Positions 1-7,473 of a DNA stretch of 13,219 nt are shown here, in pieces. Each line of letters opens with the position of its first letter. The stretch's first letter is position 1. A program made the position numbers and the translations under genes. Source of the stretch: Ignavibacteria bacterium (GTDB lineage Bacteria; Bacteroidota; Ignavibacteria; Tepidaquicellales; OLB5); the NCBI GenBank assembly GCA_030835005.1, contig JAUQWT010000363.1:1-13219 (forward strand), written 5' to 3'. The notes below the pieces were generated by a model that searched no databases, was not told the DNA's origin, and saw nothing but the letters and a program-made list of their open reading frames with translations.

Positions 1-1
1 A

Positions 2-592
2 AATAACTATATGGGCATTGATGTAGGCAACGATGCAGCTCCTTCAACAGGTGATTTGGATTCAGACGGCGATATGGACATGTTAATTGGGAACCGACTC
101 GGAGAATTGCATTTTTACAGGAATACCGGAACGCAATCAACCCCAAATTTTGTGTTTGTAACTAATAGTTATGCCGGAATTAATGCGTTTCAGAATTCTG
201 TTCCCTGCATTACAGATATAAATGGCGATGGGGATAAAGATCTATTCATGGGTAACACAAAAGGCGGACTTTATTATTATGAGAATTGGGATGTGTTTGG
301 CTTACAGCAAATCGGCAATGAGATCCCGGGAAGATATGAACTTGGGCAGAATTATCCTAATCCGTTTAACCCTGTGACAAATATCGGATTTCGGATATCT
401 GATTTCGGCTTTGTATCATTAAAAGTGTACGATGTAACAGGAAGAGAATCAGCCGTTCTGGTTAATGGTAATTTAAAGCCAGGAATTTACAACATAGATT
501 TTGACGCAGGGAATTTAGCTAGCGGGGTCTATTTATACCGGCTTAGCGCAGGAGATTTCACTCAGGTGAAAAAAATGGTCCTCGTGAAGTGA
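2..592 (+). CDS. FG-GAP/VCBS repeat protein with T9SS sorting domain, 3' part only
   Basis: The frame is open from base 2 and runs off the left edge, so the Met codon at base 11 is probably internal and only the last 196 residues are visible. Counting from that Met, two calcium-binding loops of the FG-GAP/VCBS type are seen: D-L-D-S-D-G-D-M-D at 15-23 and D-I-N-G-D-G-D-K-D at 69-77, each followed by 'hIGN..GxLhhYxN'. Such repeats build beta-propeller blades. From about residue 107 there is a type A T9SS sorting domain: NYPNPFNP at 114-121, 'LKVYDVTGRE' near 137, 'SGVYLYRLSAGDF' near 171, ending KKMVLVK. The protein is therefore predicted to be exported through the type IX system and released or anchored at the cell surface. 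Its substrate is unknown. It converges on dapA with 77 bp between stop codons. Confidence is high for the domain type and low for any function. Confidence 0.85.
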   Translation, partial: NNYMGIDVGNDAAPSTGDLDSDGDMDMLIGNRLGELHFYRNTGTQSTPNFVFVTNSYAGINAFQNSVPCITDINGDGDKDLFMGNTKGGLYYYENWDVFGLQQIGNEIPGRYELGQNYPNPFNPVTNIGFRISDFGFVSLKVYDVTGRESAVLVNGNLKPGIYNIDFDAGNLASGVYLYRLSAGDFTQVKKMVLVK

Positions 593-669
593 GAAAGTGA
601 AAGTAAAAGAGCAAAAAACTTTTATCATGTGTCAAGTATTTCCTAACGAGTAAGCAAGGTTGTACTTCT

Positions 670-1554
670 TTAAATCAATTTTAGATCCTTAAGAACTTTT
701 TTCAGCAATTCTCTATTATGTTTTGAAATTCTCACAAGCGGAAGCCTTAAGACTTCATCAATCATTCCCATCATATGTAATGCTGACTTAACTGGTATCG
801 GATTAGACTCAATGAAATTTGCTTTCATCAGATCAAAAAGTCTATAATGCAGAGCTTTTGCACCGGTCAAATCTCCTTTCAGGGCACATCTAACCATATC
901 CGAAAACTCTTTCGGAACTTCATTTGAAATGACGCTGATAACTCCGTCACCACCTAAGGTAACAATGGGCAGTGTCAAAGAATCCTCGCCGGATAGAACT
1001 GAAAAATCCTTCGGAGCATGTTTGATTATCTGCATTATCTGTTCAAGGTTGTTTGAAGCCTCCTTAACTGCAATAACATTTTCAACTTCTTCAGCAAGTC
1101 TTAGGGTAGTTTCGGCAAGCATGTTTGAAGCAGTTCTGCCGGGAACATTGTAAAGAACAACCTTAACATTACATTCTTCTGCTATCTTTCTGAAATGCTG
1201 AAAGAAGCCTTCCTGTGTTGGTTTGTTATAATACGGACCCACAAGTAGCACAGTATCAATGCCAATTTCTTTGGCATCGAATGTAAGCTCAATAGAATCA
1301 TTAGTTGAGTTTGTACCAGTCCCTGCTATCACAGGAACTCTGTTTGCGGCTTGTTCGAAGACTATTTGAATGACTCGTCTTCTTTCATCACGCGTCATTG
1401 TCGCAGATTCACCTGTTGAACCGCATGGAACGAGGAATTCAACCTTATTTTTAATTTGCCAATCAACAAGATTGCGGATAGACTGTTCGTCAATAGTCCC
1501 GTTCTTCTTGAATGGCGTTACAAGAGCAGTACCGGTTCCGTGTAGTTTTTTCAT
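670..1554 (-). CDS. dapA: 4-hydroxy-tetrahydrodipicolinate synthase (DapA)
   Basis: This cytosolic enzyme condenses pyruvate with aspartate semialdehyde, the first committed step to meso-diaminopimelate (peptidoglycan) and lysine. The 294-residue length is normal for the family, and the whole sequence reads as one TIM barrel. Family landmarks are present: GSTGE at 45-49 (Thr47 binds the pyruvate carboxylate), GPYYNKP at 106-112 (Tyr in the proton relay), LYNVPGRT at 134-141 (Tyr135 and Arg140) and AVKEAS at 162-167 with the Schiff-base Lys164. The ATG at 1554 gives the usual N-terminus 'GxGTALVTPF'. No Shine-Dalgarno sequence is visible. It is the only gene of its pathway here. It lies downstream of lpxD but behind a terminator and a 288-bp gap with its own promoter candidate, so it is probably transcribed alone. 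Related aldolases (N-acetylneuraminate lyase) share the fold, but the GSTGE loop, conserved Arg and length favour DapA. Confidence 0.95.
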   Translation of the reverse strand: MKKLHGTGTALVTPFKKNGTIDEQSIRNLVDWQIKNKVEFLVPCGSTGESATMTRDERRRVIQIVFEQAANRVPVIAGTGTNSTNDSIELTFDAKEIGIDTVLLVGPYYNKPTQEGFFQHFRKIAEECNVKVVLYNVPGRTASNMLAETTLRLAEEVENVIAVKEASNNLEQIMQIIKHAPKDFSVLSGEDSLTLPIVTLGGDGVISVISNEVPKEFSDMVRCALKGDLTGAKALHYRLFDLMKANFIESNPIPVKSALHMMGMIDEVLRLPLVRISKHNRELLKKVLKDLKLI

Positions 1555-1606
1555 GTCAATAATTTGAAAAGTTACGAAAGAAAATCGTGAATGAATTATG
1601 TTGTTA

Positions 1607-1638
1607 CAAATTTACTTCTAATAATATACTTAAACAAT
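1607..1638 (-). promoter_or_regulatory. Candidate Bacteroidetes-type promoter of dapA
   Basis: Read on the minus strand, TAAATTTG (bases 1614-1607) matches the Bacteroidetes -7 consensus TAnnTTTG exactly. A TTG-containing -33 element (ATTG, bases 1638-1635) lies 20 bases upstream, close to the expected spacing. It would place the transcript start about 45-50 bases before the dapA ATG. The region is AT-rich, so a chance match is possible. Confidence 0.4.
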
Positions 1639-1702
1639 TTAGAAAGGAAGTTCTATCATACAAACAAGAATTATGGTGTTAATTGCTTTGTCCCAAATAA
1701 TC

Positions 1703-1726
1703 CCGTCAGGTCTGAGGATCTGACGG
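1703..1726. repeat. Orphan 10-bp hairpin (REP-like?)
   Basis: CCGTCAGGTC pairs with GATCTGACGG across a 4-base loop TGAG, with a single G-T pair. It is GC-rich in an AT-rich gap. Neither strand has a T tract after it, so it does not look like an intrinsic terminator. It lies between the lpxD terminator and the dapA promoter candidate. It resembles a dispersed intergenic palindrome, but no second clear copy is present in this window. Confidence 0.5.
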
Positions 1727-1790
1727 TACATGCACAAGAGAATTTGGATATTGCTTTTACACAATTTAGAAATCGAGATTAATTGAAAAT

Positions 1791-1817
1791 AAAAAAGGAC
1801 GGTTAGATCATCCGTCC
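1791..1817 (-). terminator. Intrinsic terminator of the uppS-bamA-skp-skp-lpxD operon
   Basis: On the minus strand, GGACGG (1817-1812) pairs with CCGTCC (1802-1797) around a 9-base loop and is followed directly by TTTTTT (1796-1791). It begins 25 bp after the lpxD stop, and there is no better terminator between uppS and this point. Confidence 0.8.
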
Positions 1818-1842
1818 GCACAAAACTTAGAATATTGCACGC

Positions 1843-2844
1843 TCATTTATTTTTAAGCAATCTTCTGAGAATCGCTTCCTGTTTGAGTTCATTCAGCTGC
1901 GGCTGTGCACGATAGCCGGAGTACAATCCGGGTTTTGTAATAGATTTTGATACATTGGTTGCTGCCGTCAATATTACATCATCGCATATAGAAATGTGCC
2001 CAACTATACCAACTTTACCGCCTATCATGCAGTTTCTGCCTATTTTCGTGCTACCGGCAATACCTGATTGGGCAGCAATAACAGTATTTTCGCCTATTTC
2101 AACATTATGGGCTATCTGGATCATGTTATCAAGTTTAGCACCTTTATGAATGATGGTTTCGCCAATTGTTGCTCTATCAATTGAGCAGTTGCTGCCGATC
2201 TCAACATCATCTTCAATTACAACTATTCCCTTTTGGGGTATCTTCTGAAATGTACCGTCAGAATTTTTAGCCTGACCGAATCCATCGCTGCCGATAACAG
2301 TTCCGGAATGGATAATCACCCTGCTTCCGATCTTACAACCGTTATAGATTGTGACATTAGGGTAGATCAGTACATCATCACCAATTTCTGCCCCGGCTAA
2401 GATAACTGTATTGGGCAGTATGCTCACTCTTTTTCCGATTTTTACTTTTGCGCCAACAAAAGCATTAGCTCCAATGCGGACCTCTTCATTTGAAATTTCA
2501 GCTGATTCATTTACTTCAGCAGAGTCGTCAATTCCAACTTTCTGCAATTCGGTTTTTGGTGAGAATCTATCAAGAAGCTCAAGAAATGCCAGGTAAGGGT
2601 CTTCTACTTTTATAAGCGGAACGATTCGGCTATCCAGCCTCTCATACTGGGAGCTGATGAATCTTTTTGAAACTATCACGGCACCTGCAGAAGTCCCGCT
2701 GAAAAACTTTTCATACAGTGGATTAGAAATAAAGGTTATTTCGCTAGGTTTGGCAGATTCTATCTTACCTATACCGGTAATTTCAAGCTCGCCATCGCCA
2801 ATAAGCTCGCCGCCAATAAGATTTGCAACATCCTGAAGTTTCAT
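1843..2844 (-). CDS. lpxD: UDP-3-O-acylglucosamine N-acyltransferase (LpxD)
   Basis: LpxD transfers a second 3-hydroxyacyl chain from acyl carrier protein to the 2-amino group of UDP-3-O-acylglucosamine, the third step of lipid A synthesis, in the cytoplasm. The 333 residues have the family layout: an N-terminal uridine-binding domain (about 1-100, 'ITGIGKIESAKPSEITFISNP'), then a left-handed beta helix of hexapeptide repeats ('IGxNxxI..') from about 107 to 295, and a C-terminal helix rich in Leu, Lys and Arg. The loop GSDGFGQA at 185-192 and the catalytic histidine in IQIAHNVEIG (His246) are both present. The ATG at 2844 gives the standard 'MKLQDVANLIGGEL' start. It is the last gene of the envelope operon, 17 bp after the upstream skp copy, with a terminator behind it. 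fabZ and lpxA, its usual next neighbours in Proteobacteria, are absent here. Confidence 0.96.
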   Translation of the reverse strand: MKLQDVANLIGGELIGDGELEITGIGKIESAKPSEITFISNPLYEKFFSGTSAGAVIVSKRFISSQYERLDSRIVPLIKVEDPYLAFLELLDRFSPKTELQKVGIDDSAEVNESAEISNEEVRIGANAFVGAKVKIGKRVSILPNTVILAGAEIGDDVLIYPNVTIYNGCKIGSRVIIHSGTVIGSDGFGQAKNSDGTFQKIPQKGIVVIEDDVEIGSNCSIDRATIGETIIHKGAKLDNMIQIAHNVEIGENTVIAAQSGIAGSTKIGRNCMIGGKVGIVGHISICDDVILTAATNVSKSITKPGLYSGYRAQPQLNELKQEAILRRLLKNK

Positions 2845-2861
2845 AGAATTAATAGACCGGT

Positions 2862-3377
2862 TTATTGAGTCTCCAGCTTCTTGATAACTTTCTGGGTCAG
2901 GTCATACCTATCATTCATATACAGAAGCATTAACTGGCTTGAGCGGTCAATAACAAAATCATAGCTGCCTTCTTTTGCAATATCCTGAATTGCTTTAAAA
3001 ACCCTATCCTGAACAGGCTTCATAAACTCAGATTGTTTCTGGAAATACTCGCCGTTTTCTCCGAACTTCACCTGCTTGAAATCCGCAATTCTTTTTTCCT
3101 GAGTCTTAATTTCATCTTCCTTTTGCAGCCTTACCTTTTCAGTCAATATCAGCTTTTTCTTATCAAAGTCATCCTTCAAAAAAAGAAGGCTGTCGTTAAG
3201 TGACTGCAGTTCTACTTTCCATTTCTGAACAAGATTATCAAGATTTGTCTGCGCGTCTTTTGCGTCCTGAAGGTTTTCAAGGATCACCTTTGAGTCAACG
3301 TAACCGATCTTCTGCTGCGCATATACGGAAGAAGAAAGAAAAATAAGAGACGATATGAGAATCCATTTTAATTTCAT
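2862..3377 (-). CDS. skp: Skp/OmpH family periplasmic chaperone, second copy
   Basis: This is a predicted periplasmic chaperone that holds unfolded outer-membrane proteins on their way to BamA. The frame is open further upstream to 3464, but that would overlap the previous gene and bury the signal peptide. The ATG at 3377 gives a clean N-terminus: MKLKWILISSLIFLSSSVYA, with likely cleavage VYA|QQ at 20/21, and a 171-residue precursor. The mature protein starts 'KIGYVDSKVILEN', the OmpH family opening, followed by a long Lys/Glu/Gln-rich coiled coil (about 35-120) that forms the tentacles, and a return strand 'YDFVIDRSSQLMLLY' near 139. It lies 49 bp after the first skp copy and 17 bp before lpxD. 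The two copies differ widely in the coiled coil, so the duplication is old. No Shine-Dalgarno sequence is seen. Confidence 0.88.
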   Translation of the reverse strand: MKLKWILISSLIFLSSSVYAQQKIGYVDSKVILENLQDAKDAQTNLDNLVQKWKVELQSLNDSLLFLKDDFDKKKLILTEKVRLQKEDEIKTQEKRIADFKQVKFGENGEYFQKQSEFMKPVQDRVFKAIQDIAKEGSYDFVIDRSSQLMLLYMNDRYDLTQKVIKKLETQ

Positions 3378-3426
3378 TTGCTGAGTATTAGATTTGATAA
3401 AAAGTAATGCTGTAGAAAGTAAACAA

Positions 3427-3972
3427 TTACTTAAGCTTATCAAGAACTTTGAAAGTGATATCAATTTCTTTATCGCCGTATATCAATCCATCAGAGGCCT
3501 TATCAAATATCATGTTATATTTCAACTCTTTGGCAAGCCCTTCAATCGCTTTGGTGATCTTCTCTTTAACCGGTTTAAATAATTCTACCTGGAGATCATA
3601 TAGCACTTTCTGAATATTCTGCTTATAAAGCGCAAGTTCCTGGTCCAATACTTGAACCTCTTCCTGCATAGCACCTAATTCGGTCTCAAGAGATTTTATC
3701 TGGTCAGCATTCAGCTTACCGGCTTCGATCTGCTTTTGTGCATCAGCATATTTTTCTTTGAAAGCATCGGCTTTAGTCTTAATATCATTCTCTTTTGCTG
3801 TTATCGTATCAACGTAGTATTTTTGCTGCTCTTCGAGCTTCTTCTTTACTTCCTGAGCCTCCGGAAGCTGGTTTATTATAACTTCGCTATCAACAAATGC
3901 AATTTTTACCTGTGCATTTACAGTTAATATCCCAGCAATCAGAAATATCAATGCAATTACTGTCTGTTTCAA
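3427..3972 (-). CDS. skp: Skp/OmpH family periplasmic chaperone, first copy (TTG start)
   Basis: This is a second predicted periplasmic chaperone of the OmpH family, 181 residues. The signal peptide is residues 1-20 with cleavage VNA|Q. The mature part opens 'VKIAFVDSEVIINQLPEA', then comes a charged, Gln/Glu/Lys-rich coiled coil (about 38-135) and the closing strand 'YNMIFDKASDGLIYGD' near 152. The start codon is TTG at 3972. No in-frame ATG lies near the signal peptide, and a strong AAAGGAG sits 6 bases upstream, which fixes this start. It follows bamA by 42 bp and precedes the second copy by 49 bp. Tandem ompH genes behind bamA are common in Bacteroidetes, and the two may form mixed trimers or serve different clients; that is inference. 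Its length is normal for the family. Confidence 0.9.
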   Translation of the reverse strand: MKQTVIALIFLIAGILTVNAQVKIAFVDSEVIINQLPEAQEVKKKLEEQQKYYVDTITAKENDIKTKADAFKEKYADAQKQIEAGKLNADQIKSLETELGAMQEEVQVLDQELALYKQNIQKVLYDLQVELFKPVKEKITKAIEGLAKELKYNMIFDKASDGLIYGDKEIDITFKVLDKLK

Positions 3973-3978
3973 TTAATT

Positions 3979-3985
3979 CTCCTTT
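3979..3985 (-). promoter_or_regulatory. Strong Shine-Dalgarno AAAGGAG before the TTG-started skp
   Basis: On the minus strand, AAAGGAG is followed by a 6-base spacer AATTAA and then TTG. Most other genes here have no Shine-Dalgarno sequence, so this one decides the start and may compensate for the weak codon. Confidence 0.75.
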
Positions 3986-4014
3986 AGTGTTATTATTATG
4001 ATTAAATTTCTTCT

Positions 4015-6369
4015 CTAAAATCCTTTGCCGAACTGGAAATGGAACAGCCATGAAGGGTCTTGGCCATCAACTACTTTTCTGTCAAAACCATATCCCAGAT
4101 CAAATCCGATTATCCCAACTGCAGGCAGCATTAATCTTGCGCCAAATCCAACCGATCGTTTCAGATCAAGCAAATCAGCAACTTTGAAACTTGGCCACAG
4201 GTTTCCGGCTTCAGCAAACATAGTCAAGAATATAGGGATTGGGTCCTGTGAAACTGAATATCTGAGTTCAACACCATATTTCATCAGGAAACGTCCTCCA
4301 ACAGGATTACCGGCTATGTTGACCGGGCCAAGTGTTCTATCGTCGTATCCCCTTAAAGCAACCGTATTGTATGTCAATCCGCTGCCTCCCATGAAGAAAA
4401 GCTCATTTGGGGGAACATAGTTATCACTTGACAGACTGCTGATACTTTCAATATCAAAGTTTGAAGCCAATACCAGCTTTCCTGAATTATCAAGACTTTT
4501 GAAAGCTTCTGTCTTGAATCCGAGCTTGTAGAAGTTTGTTGTTCCCAAAAGGTTTGCACCTGCTACTTCTGCTGAGAGTGTTACTTTGGAGCCAACTGAA
4601 GGAAAAATCGGGCTGTTGGTGGAATTTCTTGAAATTACCTGCCCTATGCTGAACTGGCTTCTGAGTCCGGTTTCATATATACCCGCACCTTGAATCACAT
4701 TAGTTCTCTGGAATTTCAAGAACCAGTCTCCCCTGAAATAATCATCGGGGAATTTGAATCTTCTGCCAATATTAAGAGTTGAGCCGGTTTCCTGAATTTC
4801 GTATGTATAATTCTGTTTTGTATCATAAACATCTATACCTGCAGATGTTGGAGTATTAAACAACCAGGGTTCTGTGAAACCTATCCTGAAAGTTCTGTAC
4901 GTTCCTTCAGTTCCGAAATCCCATTGTAGTGAAAGTATCTGCCCGGCACCGCCGGAAAGAGGGTCAGTGATATCAAAATTATTAAAAGTTAAACCAAGGC
5001 TCCCCGAAAATCCAAAGGTCTGGCTGTAGCCAACAGATGCGTTGAGCTGATCAGATGAGCGCTCTTCAACAACATAGACCAGATCCACAGTACTATCGTT
5101 TCTTTGCACAAAATCATAGTTCAAGACTTCGGGATTAAAGTAATTCAACTGAGACATCTGCTGCATGCTTCTGACCATTGCAGTTTTGTTGAAATACTGT
5201 CCCGGGATTGTGAAAAGCTCTCTGCGGATTACTTTATCCTGAGTTTTTGTATTACCCGAAAAAGAAATCAGGCCTATCCTGTACTGCCTGTTTTCGGAAA
5301 CATCGATCTTTAGATCGACAACGTTATTTTCTTTGGGGTTTTCTTCTATATTTGCCTGGAAACCGAGATAACCGTTATCGAGATAAAGCGAGGCGATATC
5401 GGTTTGGCTTTCGTTGCCCCTCAAATTCTGATTAAGTTTAATAGAGTTATATATATCACCCCTTTTGAAATCAAGCTTTTCCCTCAGCAGGGTATCGTTA
5501 TAAACTGTGTTTCCCACAAAGTCAATATTGCCGACCTTATAGCGCGGCCCTTCTTTAACTTTTATGATTATATCTATATCTTCCTTATTGTTTTTGTACT
5601 GCAGGTCATCCTCAACGATTTCGGCATCTTTATAACCGTTCTCTTTGTAATACTGTAGTATGAAGTTTTTATCCTTTTCGTAGTCTTTTCGGTTAAACCT
5701 AGCTTTATCCCAAAATTTCCACCACTTTCTTTCAGCAGTTTCTTCCATCGCCCCTTTAAGATCAGATGACGAGACTTTTGAATTGCCTGTGAATCTGATC
5801 TTTCTTACACTGATCTTTGAACCTTCATTTATCTTAACTCTAAGCTGCGCCTCGTTGAACGAATTTACAAATTGGTCAACTTTAACTTCGGCAAGCGGGT
5901 ATCCTTCACCTTCATAGAGCTTCACAAGGTTATACTCTATATCTTTAACGGTCTGTTGAGTAATTACCTGTCCTTCTTCAAGCGGTATCTTTTCTTTGAG
6001 ATCTTTATCACTGAATTCATCATTGCCTGAGAATTTTATGTTATCAAGCTTTGGGAGTTCTTTCACTTTTATGATAAGATATGCTCCGTCTCCGACCTTT
6101 TTATCAACCAAGATCTCAACATCTGAAAAAAGCCTCATATTCCACAAATTCATTATCGCCTGCTGAGTGGCCTCAGAAGGGACACTTATCTCATCGCCGA
6201 TCTTGAGCCCGCTGTTTGAAACAATTATCCTGGAATCATAAAACTTATTCCCTTCAACCGAAACAGAAAGAATTCTGTAAGTCCTTGGTCCATCCTGGCA
6301 AAAGCTTTCGGAAGAGACGATGATTAACAGGGCTAAAACCGGGAAGATCAATCTTTTTATATATAACAT
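4015..6369 (-). CDS. bamA: Outer-membrane protein assembly factor BamA (Omp85)
   Basis: BamA is the central subunit of the machine that folds and inserts beta-barrel proteins into the outer membrane. The 784 residues comprise a signal peptide (about 1-24, hydrophobic FPVLALLIIV), five POTRA domains (roughly 31-104, 107-183, 186-274, 277-358 and 361-437) with the repeated 'I.F.GN..' strand, and an Omp85 barrel (about 440-784). POTRA3 carries an aromatic insertion 'ERKWWKFWDKARF' at 213-225, common in Bacteroidetes BamA. The barrel has the loop 6 motif as RGY at 673-675, in the place of the VRGF motif, and ends in Phe, as barrel substrates do. The ATG at 6369 overlaps the uppS stop (TAATG), suggesting translational coupling. 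Cys24 does not sit in a convincing lipobox, so I treat this as an ordinary signal peptide. TamA-like relatives usually have three POTRA domains, so five favour BamA. Confidence 0.96.
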   Translation of the reverse strand: MLYIKRLIFPVLALLIIVSSESFCQDGPRTYRILSVSVEGNKFYDSRIIVSNSGLKIGDEISVPSEATQQAIMNLWNMRLFSDVEILVDKKVGDGAYLIIKVKELPKLDNIKFSGNDEFSDKDLKEKIPLEEGQVITQQTVKDIEYNLVKLYEGEGYPLAEVKVDQFVNSFNEAQLRVKINEGSKISVRKIRFTGNSKVSSSDLKGAMEETAERKWWKFWDKARFNRKDYEKDKNFILQYYKENGYKDAEIVEDDLQYKNNKEDIDIIIKVKEGPRYKVGNIDFVGNTVYNDTLLREKLDFKRGDIYNSIKLNQNLRGNESQTDIASLYLDNGYLGFQANIEENPKENNVVDLKIDVSENRQYRIGLISFSGNTKTQDKVIRRELFTIPGQYFNKTAMVRSMQQMSQLNYFNPEVLNYDFVQRNDSTVDLVYVVEERSSDQLNASVGYSQTFGFSGSLGLTFNNFDITDPLSGGAGQILSLQWDFGTEGTYRTFRIGFTEPWLFNTPTSAGIDVYDTKQNYTYEIQETGSTLNIGRRFKFPDDYFRGDWFLKFQRTNVIQGAGIYETGLRSQFSIGQVISRNSTNSPIFPSVGSKVTLSAEVAGANLLGTTNFYKLGFKTEAFKSLDNSGKLVLASNFDIESISSLSSDNYVPPNELFFMGGSGLTYNTVALRGYDDRTLGPVNIAGNPVGGRFLMKYGVELRYSVSQDPIPIFLTMFAEAGNLWPSFKVADLLDLKRSVGFGARLMLPAVGIIGFDLGYGFDRKVVDGQDPSWLFHFQFGKGF

Positions 6370-7157
6370 TAAGCTTTTTTCTTTTTTTGAATTTGTTTAG
6401 TGGTCATACCGTATCTTCGTTCACGGTTCTGGTAAGCAACTATCGCATCATACAATTGGGTACGGCGGAATTCCGGCCAAAATGTTTTATCGAAATAAAA
6501 TTCTGTATAGGCTGATTCCCAAAGAAGGAAATTGCTGATCCTGAAATCGCCCCCTGTCCTGATAAGAAGGTCGGGGTCAGGGATGCCTCCGGTAACGAGG
6601 TAAGTTGAGAAAGCAGATTCGTCGATTTCTTTAAGGCTGATCTTTGTATTTTTAATATCCGATGATATTTTTTTGACGGCATTCAGAATATCCCATCTGC
6701 CGCTGTAACTTAAAGCTAAAACCAAGGTTAGCCCCTTATTGTTCCTTGTTTTCTCTATAGCTTCCTGTAATTCCTTTAGCACCTGAGGAGGCATAACAGA
6801 CATATCCCCTACTGCAATCAAGCGAACGTTATTTTCGTGCAGTTTATCGGTTTCACTTTTTAAAGACCTGATAAGCAGACGCATTAAGATCGCGACTTCA
6901 GTCTTAGGCCTTCGCCAGTTTTCGGTAGAAAATGTATATAAAGTCAGGTATTTGATTCCAATTTGACCCGCAGCCTCAACAATATCGCGCACAGAATGTA
7001 CTCCCTGTCTATGCCCAAAAGTTCTTGGGCGGCGTTTTTCCTGCGCCCAGCGGCCATTACCATCCATAATTATCGCAACATGTCCGGGTATTTCTCCCGT
7101 TTTCTTCAATGAATCCTGAATTTTCTTATCAGCCGGCGACGGTTCGTTAAAAGCCAT
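6369..7157 (-). CDS. uppS: Isoprenyl transferase / undecaprenyl diphosphate synthase (UppS)
   Basis: UppS is a cytosolic cis-prenyltransferase that extends farnesyl diphosphate with isopentenyl diphosphate to the C55 carrier used for peptidoglycan and surface polysaccharides. The 262 residues are typical. All conserved regions are visible: HVAIIMDGNGRWA at 26-38 with catalytic Asp32, 'FGHRQGVHSV' at 47-56, 'YTFSTENWRRP' at 74-84, 'DLLIRTGGDFRISNFL' at 196-211 with the diphosphate-binding Arg200 and Arg206, and 'TEFYFDKTFWPEF' near 218. The C-terminus is a Lys-rich tail. The ATG at 7157 has only AGG directly before it. It is the first gene of the envelope operon and its TAA overlaps the bamA ATG by one base. 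cdsA and rseP, which separate uppS from bamA in Proteobacteria, are missing. The exact product chain length cannot be read from the sequence. Confidence 0.96.
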   Translation of the reverse strand: MAFNEPSPADKKIQDSLKKTGEIPGHVAIIMDGNGRWAQEKRRPRTFGHRQGVHSVRDIVEAAGQIGIKYLTLYTFSTENWRRPKTEVAILMRLLIRSLKSETDKLHENNVRLIAVGDMSVMPPQVLKELQEAIEKTRNNKGLTLVLALSYSGRWDILNAVKKISSDIKNTKISLKEIDESAFSTYLVTGGIPDPDLLIRTGGDFRISNFLLWESAYTEFYFDKTFWPEFRRTQLYDAIVAYQNRERRYGMTTKQIQKKKKA

Positions 7158-7231
7158 CCTAGTATGTTAACAATGGGATTTACAAACCCCTAAAATGTTC
7201 TTATTAAACGAATAATTTAGCGTATAAACTG

Positions 7232-7262
7232 CAAAAATACAATTGAGAAAACAGTACTGAAA
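7232..7262 (-). promoter_or_regulatory. Candidate Bacteroidetes-type promoter of the uppS operon
   Basis: On the minus strand, TATTTTTG (7239-7232) fits the -7 consensus TAnnTTTG. A TTTC (7262-7259), one base off TTTG, lies exactly 19 bases upstream. The predicted start would leave a leader of roughly 65-70 bases before the uppS ATG. The AT-rich context limits confidence. Confidence 0.33.
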
Positions 7263-7293
7263 ATGATGGTAAATTCTCCATAAAATACTGTTT
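7249..7293. repeat. Inverted repeat AAACAGTA / TACTGTTT at the uppS promoter
   Basis: Perfect 8-bp arms at 7249-7256 and 7286-7293 are separated by 29 bases, within which ATGG and CCAT form a smaller nested pair around 8 bases. The inner arm overlaps the -33 area of the candidate uppS promoter. It could be a double operator or an extended stem. No regulator is implied by the sequence alone. Confidence 0.3.
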
Positions 7294-7407
7294 AATATAT
7301 AGAATAAACTACTTTATAGACACGTTTATCAGGTAATACAAAAAATCCAAGATATACATGTAAAGATCAAGTAACATTTATGATTAAGAACAAATTATTA
7401 TGTATAC

Positions 7408-7467
7408 TCCCAAATAATTCACGAATCTGCATCCCTGCTTGAACCAAAGGGTGCCCTCGCGTGGATG
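7408..7467. repeat. GC-rich partly palindromic segment downstream of the TonB receptor gene
   Basis: CATCC (7430-7434) and GGATG (7463-7467) form the outer arms, with CCCT and AGGG inside. The segment is much richer in GC than the flanking DNA. It begins with TCCCAAATAAT (7408-7418), which also occurs at 1691-1701 next to the orphan hairpin upstream of dapA. It lies 6 bp after the receptor stop and could act as a weak terminator or be a dispersed repeat. Confidence 0.3.
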
Positions 7468-7473
7468 ACACAA

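Larger units (their letters stand above)
7158..7473. other. 316-bp AT-rich intergenic region between the metal-receptor gene and uppS
   Basis: No convincing gene is found on either strand. From left to right it holds the uppS leader, a promoter candidate (7232-7262), an inverted repeat overlapping its upstream edge (7249-7293), an AT-rich stretch with no recognised signal, and a GC-richer partly palindromic segment (7408-7467) just after the receptor stop codon. No clear intrinsic terminator with a T tract was found for the receptor gene. Confidence 0.6.

Noticed and set aside
593..669. Bidirectional terminator between the FG-GAP gene and dapA
   Set aside because: Only a weak 5-bp inverted repeat and an A-rich stretch are visible. 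No stable stem with a T tract was found on either strand.
1591..1821. Two short open frames (63 residues plus strand, 60 residues minus strand) in the gap upstream of dapA
   Set aside because: They overlap each other on opposite strands, run across the operon terminator and/or the hairpin, and have no recognisable motif or ribosome site.
3378..3464. N-terminal extension of the second skp gene to 3464
   Set aside because: It overlaps the end of the first skp copy and would bury the clear signal peptide that starts at the ATG at 3377.
4025..5658. Several plus-strand open frames of 62-131 residues opposite bamA
   Set aside because: These are antisense shadows of a clearly conserved gene, with low-complexity or unlikely translations.
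4015..6369. BamA as a lipoprotein through Cys24
   Set aside because: The residues before the cysteine (ESF) do not fit a lipobox, and BamA proteins are not usually lipidated.
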